In this document: positions 63,135-64,000 of the stretch, piece by piece
How the letters are laid out: the number at the start of each line of letters is the position of its first letter
How positions within the stretch are numbered: position 1 is the stretch's first letter
Source of the DNA: Thiotrichaceae bacterium
GTDB lineage: Bacteria > Pseudomonadota > Gammaproteobacteria > Beggiatoales > Beggiatoaceae
Length of the DNA stretch: 64,000 nt
Reading direction: 5' to 3'
Assembly: GCA_028688145.1 (NCBI GenBank)
Contig: JAQTYU010000002.1
Span: forward strand, 434,001 to 498,000
Notes under the pieces: generated by a model
Databases searched by the model: none
Seen by the model: only the letters and a program-made list of their open reading frames with translations
Told to the model about the DNA's origin: nothing
Translations under genes and position numbers: made by a program

Positions 63135-63893
63135 ATGAGCAATAAAATTGCAATTGTAACGGGTGGCAGTCGTGGATTGGGCAAAAATACAGCCCTGCAT
63201 CTTGCAGGCAAAGGCATTGACGTGATTTTGACCTATCACAGCAAACAAGCCGAAGCAGATGCCGTGGTTGCTGAAATTGAGAGCAAGGGGCAAAAAGCTG
63301 TCGCTTTGGCGTTAGATATTGGAAACAGCCAAAGTTTTGATAATTTTGTGCAACAAGTCGCAGCCGCACTTAAGCAAACTTGGAATCAAACGCAGTTTCA
63401 ATATTTGGTAAATAATGCAGGCATTGGAATTAATGCCTCATTTGCCGAAACCAGCGAACAACAATTTGACCAACTGGTGAATATTCATCTGAAAGGCCCA
63501 TTTTTCCTGAGCCAGAAATTATTGCCACTGCTGGCTGACAACGGGCGCATTATCAACGTTTCCACAGGCTTAACCCGTTTTGCGTTACCCGGTTATGCAG
63601 CCTATGCCACGATGAAAGGCGGCATTGAAACCCTGACCAAGTACATGGCAAAAGAGTTAGGCGTGCGCGGCATTGCGGTGAATGTGGTCGCACCGGGCGC
63701 AATTGAAACCGATTTTGGCGGCGGCGCAGTACGAGATAATGCACAGATTAATCAATTTGTTGCCTCACAAACTGCCTTGGGGCGTGTCGGTGTGCCTGAC
63801 GATATTGGCGGTGTCATTGCCGCCCTGCTTTCAGAAGATAATCGTTGGGTGAATGCGCAACGCATCGAAGCCTCTGGCGGCATGTTTATTTAA
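63135..63893 (+). CDS. Short-chain dehydrogenase/reductase
   Basis: A 252-residue classical SDR. Cofactor motif VTGGSRGLG near 8 (followed by no acidic residue, which with a basic context suggests NADPH), NNAG near 94, catalytic Ser in IINVSTG near 140 and YAAYATMK with Tyr and Lys near 154-158. Resembles FabG-like and quinone/ketone reductases; the substrate is not determined. Single gene behind a repeat. Confidence 0.9.
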   Translation: MSNKIAIVTGGSRGLGKNTALHLAGKGIDVILTYHSKQAEADAVVAEIESKGQKAVALALDIGNSQSFDNFVQQVAAALKQTWNQTQFQYLVNNAGIGINASFAETSEQQFDQLVNIHLKGPFFLSQKLLPLLADNGRIINVSTGLTRFALPGYAAYATMKGGIETLTKYMAKELGVRGIAVNVVAPGAIETDFGGGAVRDNAQINQFVASQTALGRVGVPDDIGGVIAALLSEDNRWVNAQRIEASGGMFI

Positions 63894-63946
63894 TCCTGAC
63901 ATATTCACCCTAACGCTTTTTGAACCCCAGTATGAGACCTGTTTAA

Positions 63947-64000
63947 ATGACTGACAGCAATCACAATGATATTCCCTCACCTTGCATCGGCGTGTGCAGC
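63947..64000 (+). CDS. DUF1289 family protein (5' part, cut by window edge)
   Basis: First 18 codons, MTDSNHNDIPSPCIGVCS. PSPCIGVCS is the start of DUF1289, small cysteine-rich proteins (probable metal or Fe-S site) next to many SDR and nitrogen-metabolism genes. Too short to say more; it begins 53 bases after the SDR stop. Confidence 0.7.
   Translation, partial: MTDSNHNDIPSPCIGVCS

Overview
The window reads as a chromosomal segment of a sulfur-oxidising gammaproteobacterium, most like the Thiotrichales/Beggiatoaceae. The evidence is gammaproteobacterial gene order (rng-yhdP, hemCDXY, ibaG-murA), gamma-type genes such as rraA, glnD, rimK, proQ, ygiQ and parE, a Gly/Tyr/Pro-rich secreted protein of the sulfur globule protein type (46050-46487), and intergenic space crowded with palindromic repeats and IS remnants. 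No taxonomic marker such as rRNA is present, so the placement is inferred from gene content.

Layout. 1-5.1 kb: 3' part of lysS, a small Lys/Ala/His-rich secreted protein, an IS982-type transposase remnant, type II secretion pseudopilins gspG-gspH-gspI (minus strand), then pgi. 5.2-8.3 kb: a nested inverted repeat, then gspE, a secreted esterase-like hydrolase and a cupin in one compact run. 8.3-15 kb: an AhpD-like protein divergent from a MocR regulator, a metallo-beta-lactamase-fold hydrolase, an HvfA-like KCG-repeat precursor peptide, and two tandem GT-C-like membrane proteins. 15-22 kb: parE, bioF, a CobW-type GTPase, tRNA-Arg(CCG), ygiQ. 22-24 kb: a decayed defence locus in which a restriction-modification fragment is joined to the C-terminal sensor domain of a CBASS-type nucleotidyltransferase, followed by a broken SLATT-like membrane effector. 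24-34 kb: a Pro-rich secreted protein, glnD, rimK, tRNA-Lys(TTT), a DNA methyltransferase, a metal-type ABC operon with a DUF3299-like lipoprotein, and proQ. 34-47 kb: a PKD-like secreted protein, a second IS982 remnant, a PAS-GGDEF diguanylate cyclase, a MORN lipoprotein, DedA, rng-yhdP, and small secreted proteins including the sulfur globule candidate. 47-52 kb: a Cache-domain protein, the hemC-hemD-hemX-hemY operon, a family-2 glycosyltransferase. 53-64 kb: rraA, ibaG-murA-hisG, three periplasmic binding proteins with no permease, a leucine/isovalerate-degradation pair (liuB-liuC) preceded by a small overlapping ORF, an SDR, and the start of a DUF1289 protein.

Most of the window is housekeeping: haem, peptidoglycan, histidine and biotin synthesis, RNA processing, nitrogen signalling and branched-chain acyl-CoA breakdown. 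The less ordinary parts are the orphan HvfA-like precursor peptide (candidate copper-binding RiPP), the chimeric wreck of two anti-phage systems at 22.4-23.9 kb, the 48-codon ORF coupled to liuB, and a repeat architecture in which one palindromic family repeatedly sits in the loop of another. No rRNA, CRISPR array, prophage or intact insertion sequence was found.
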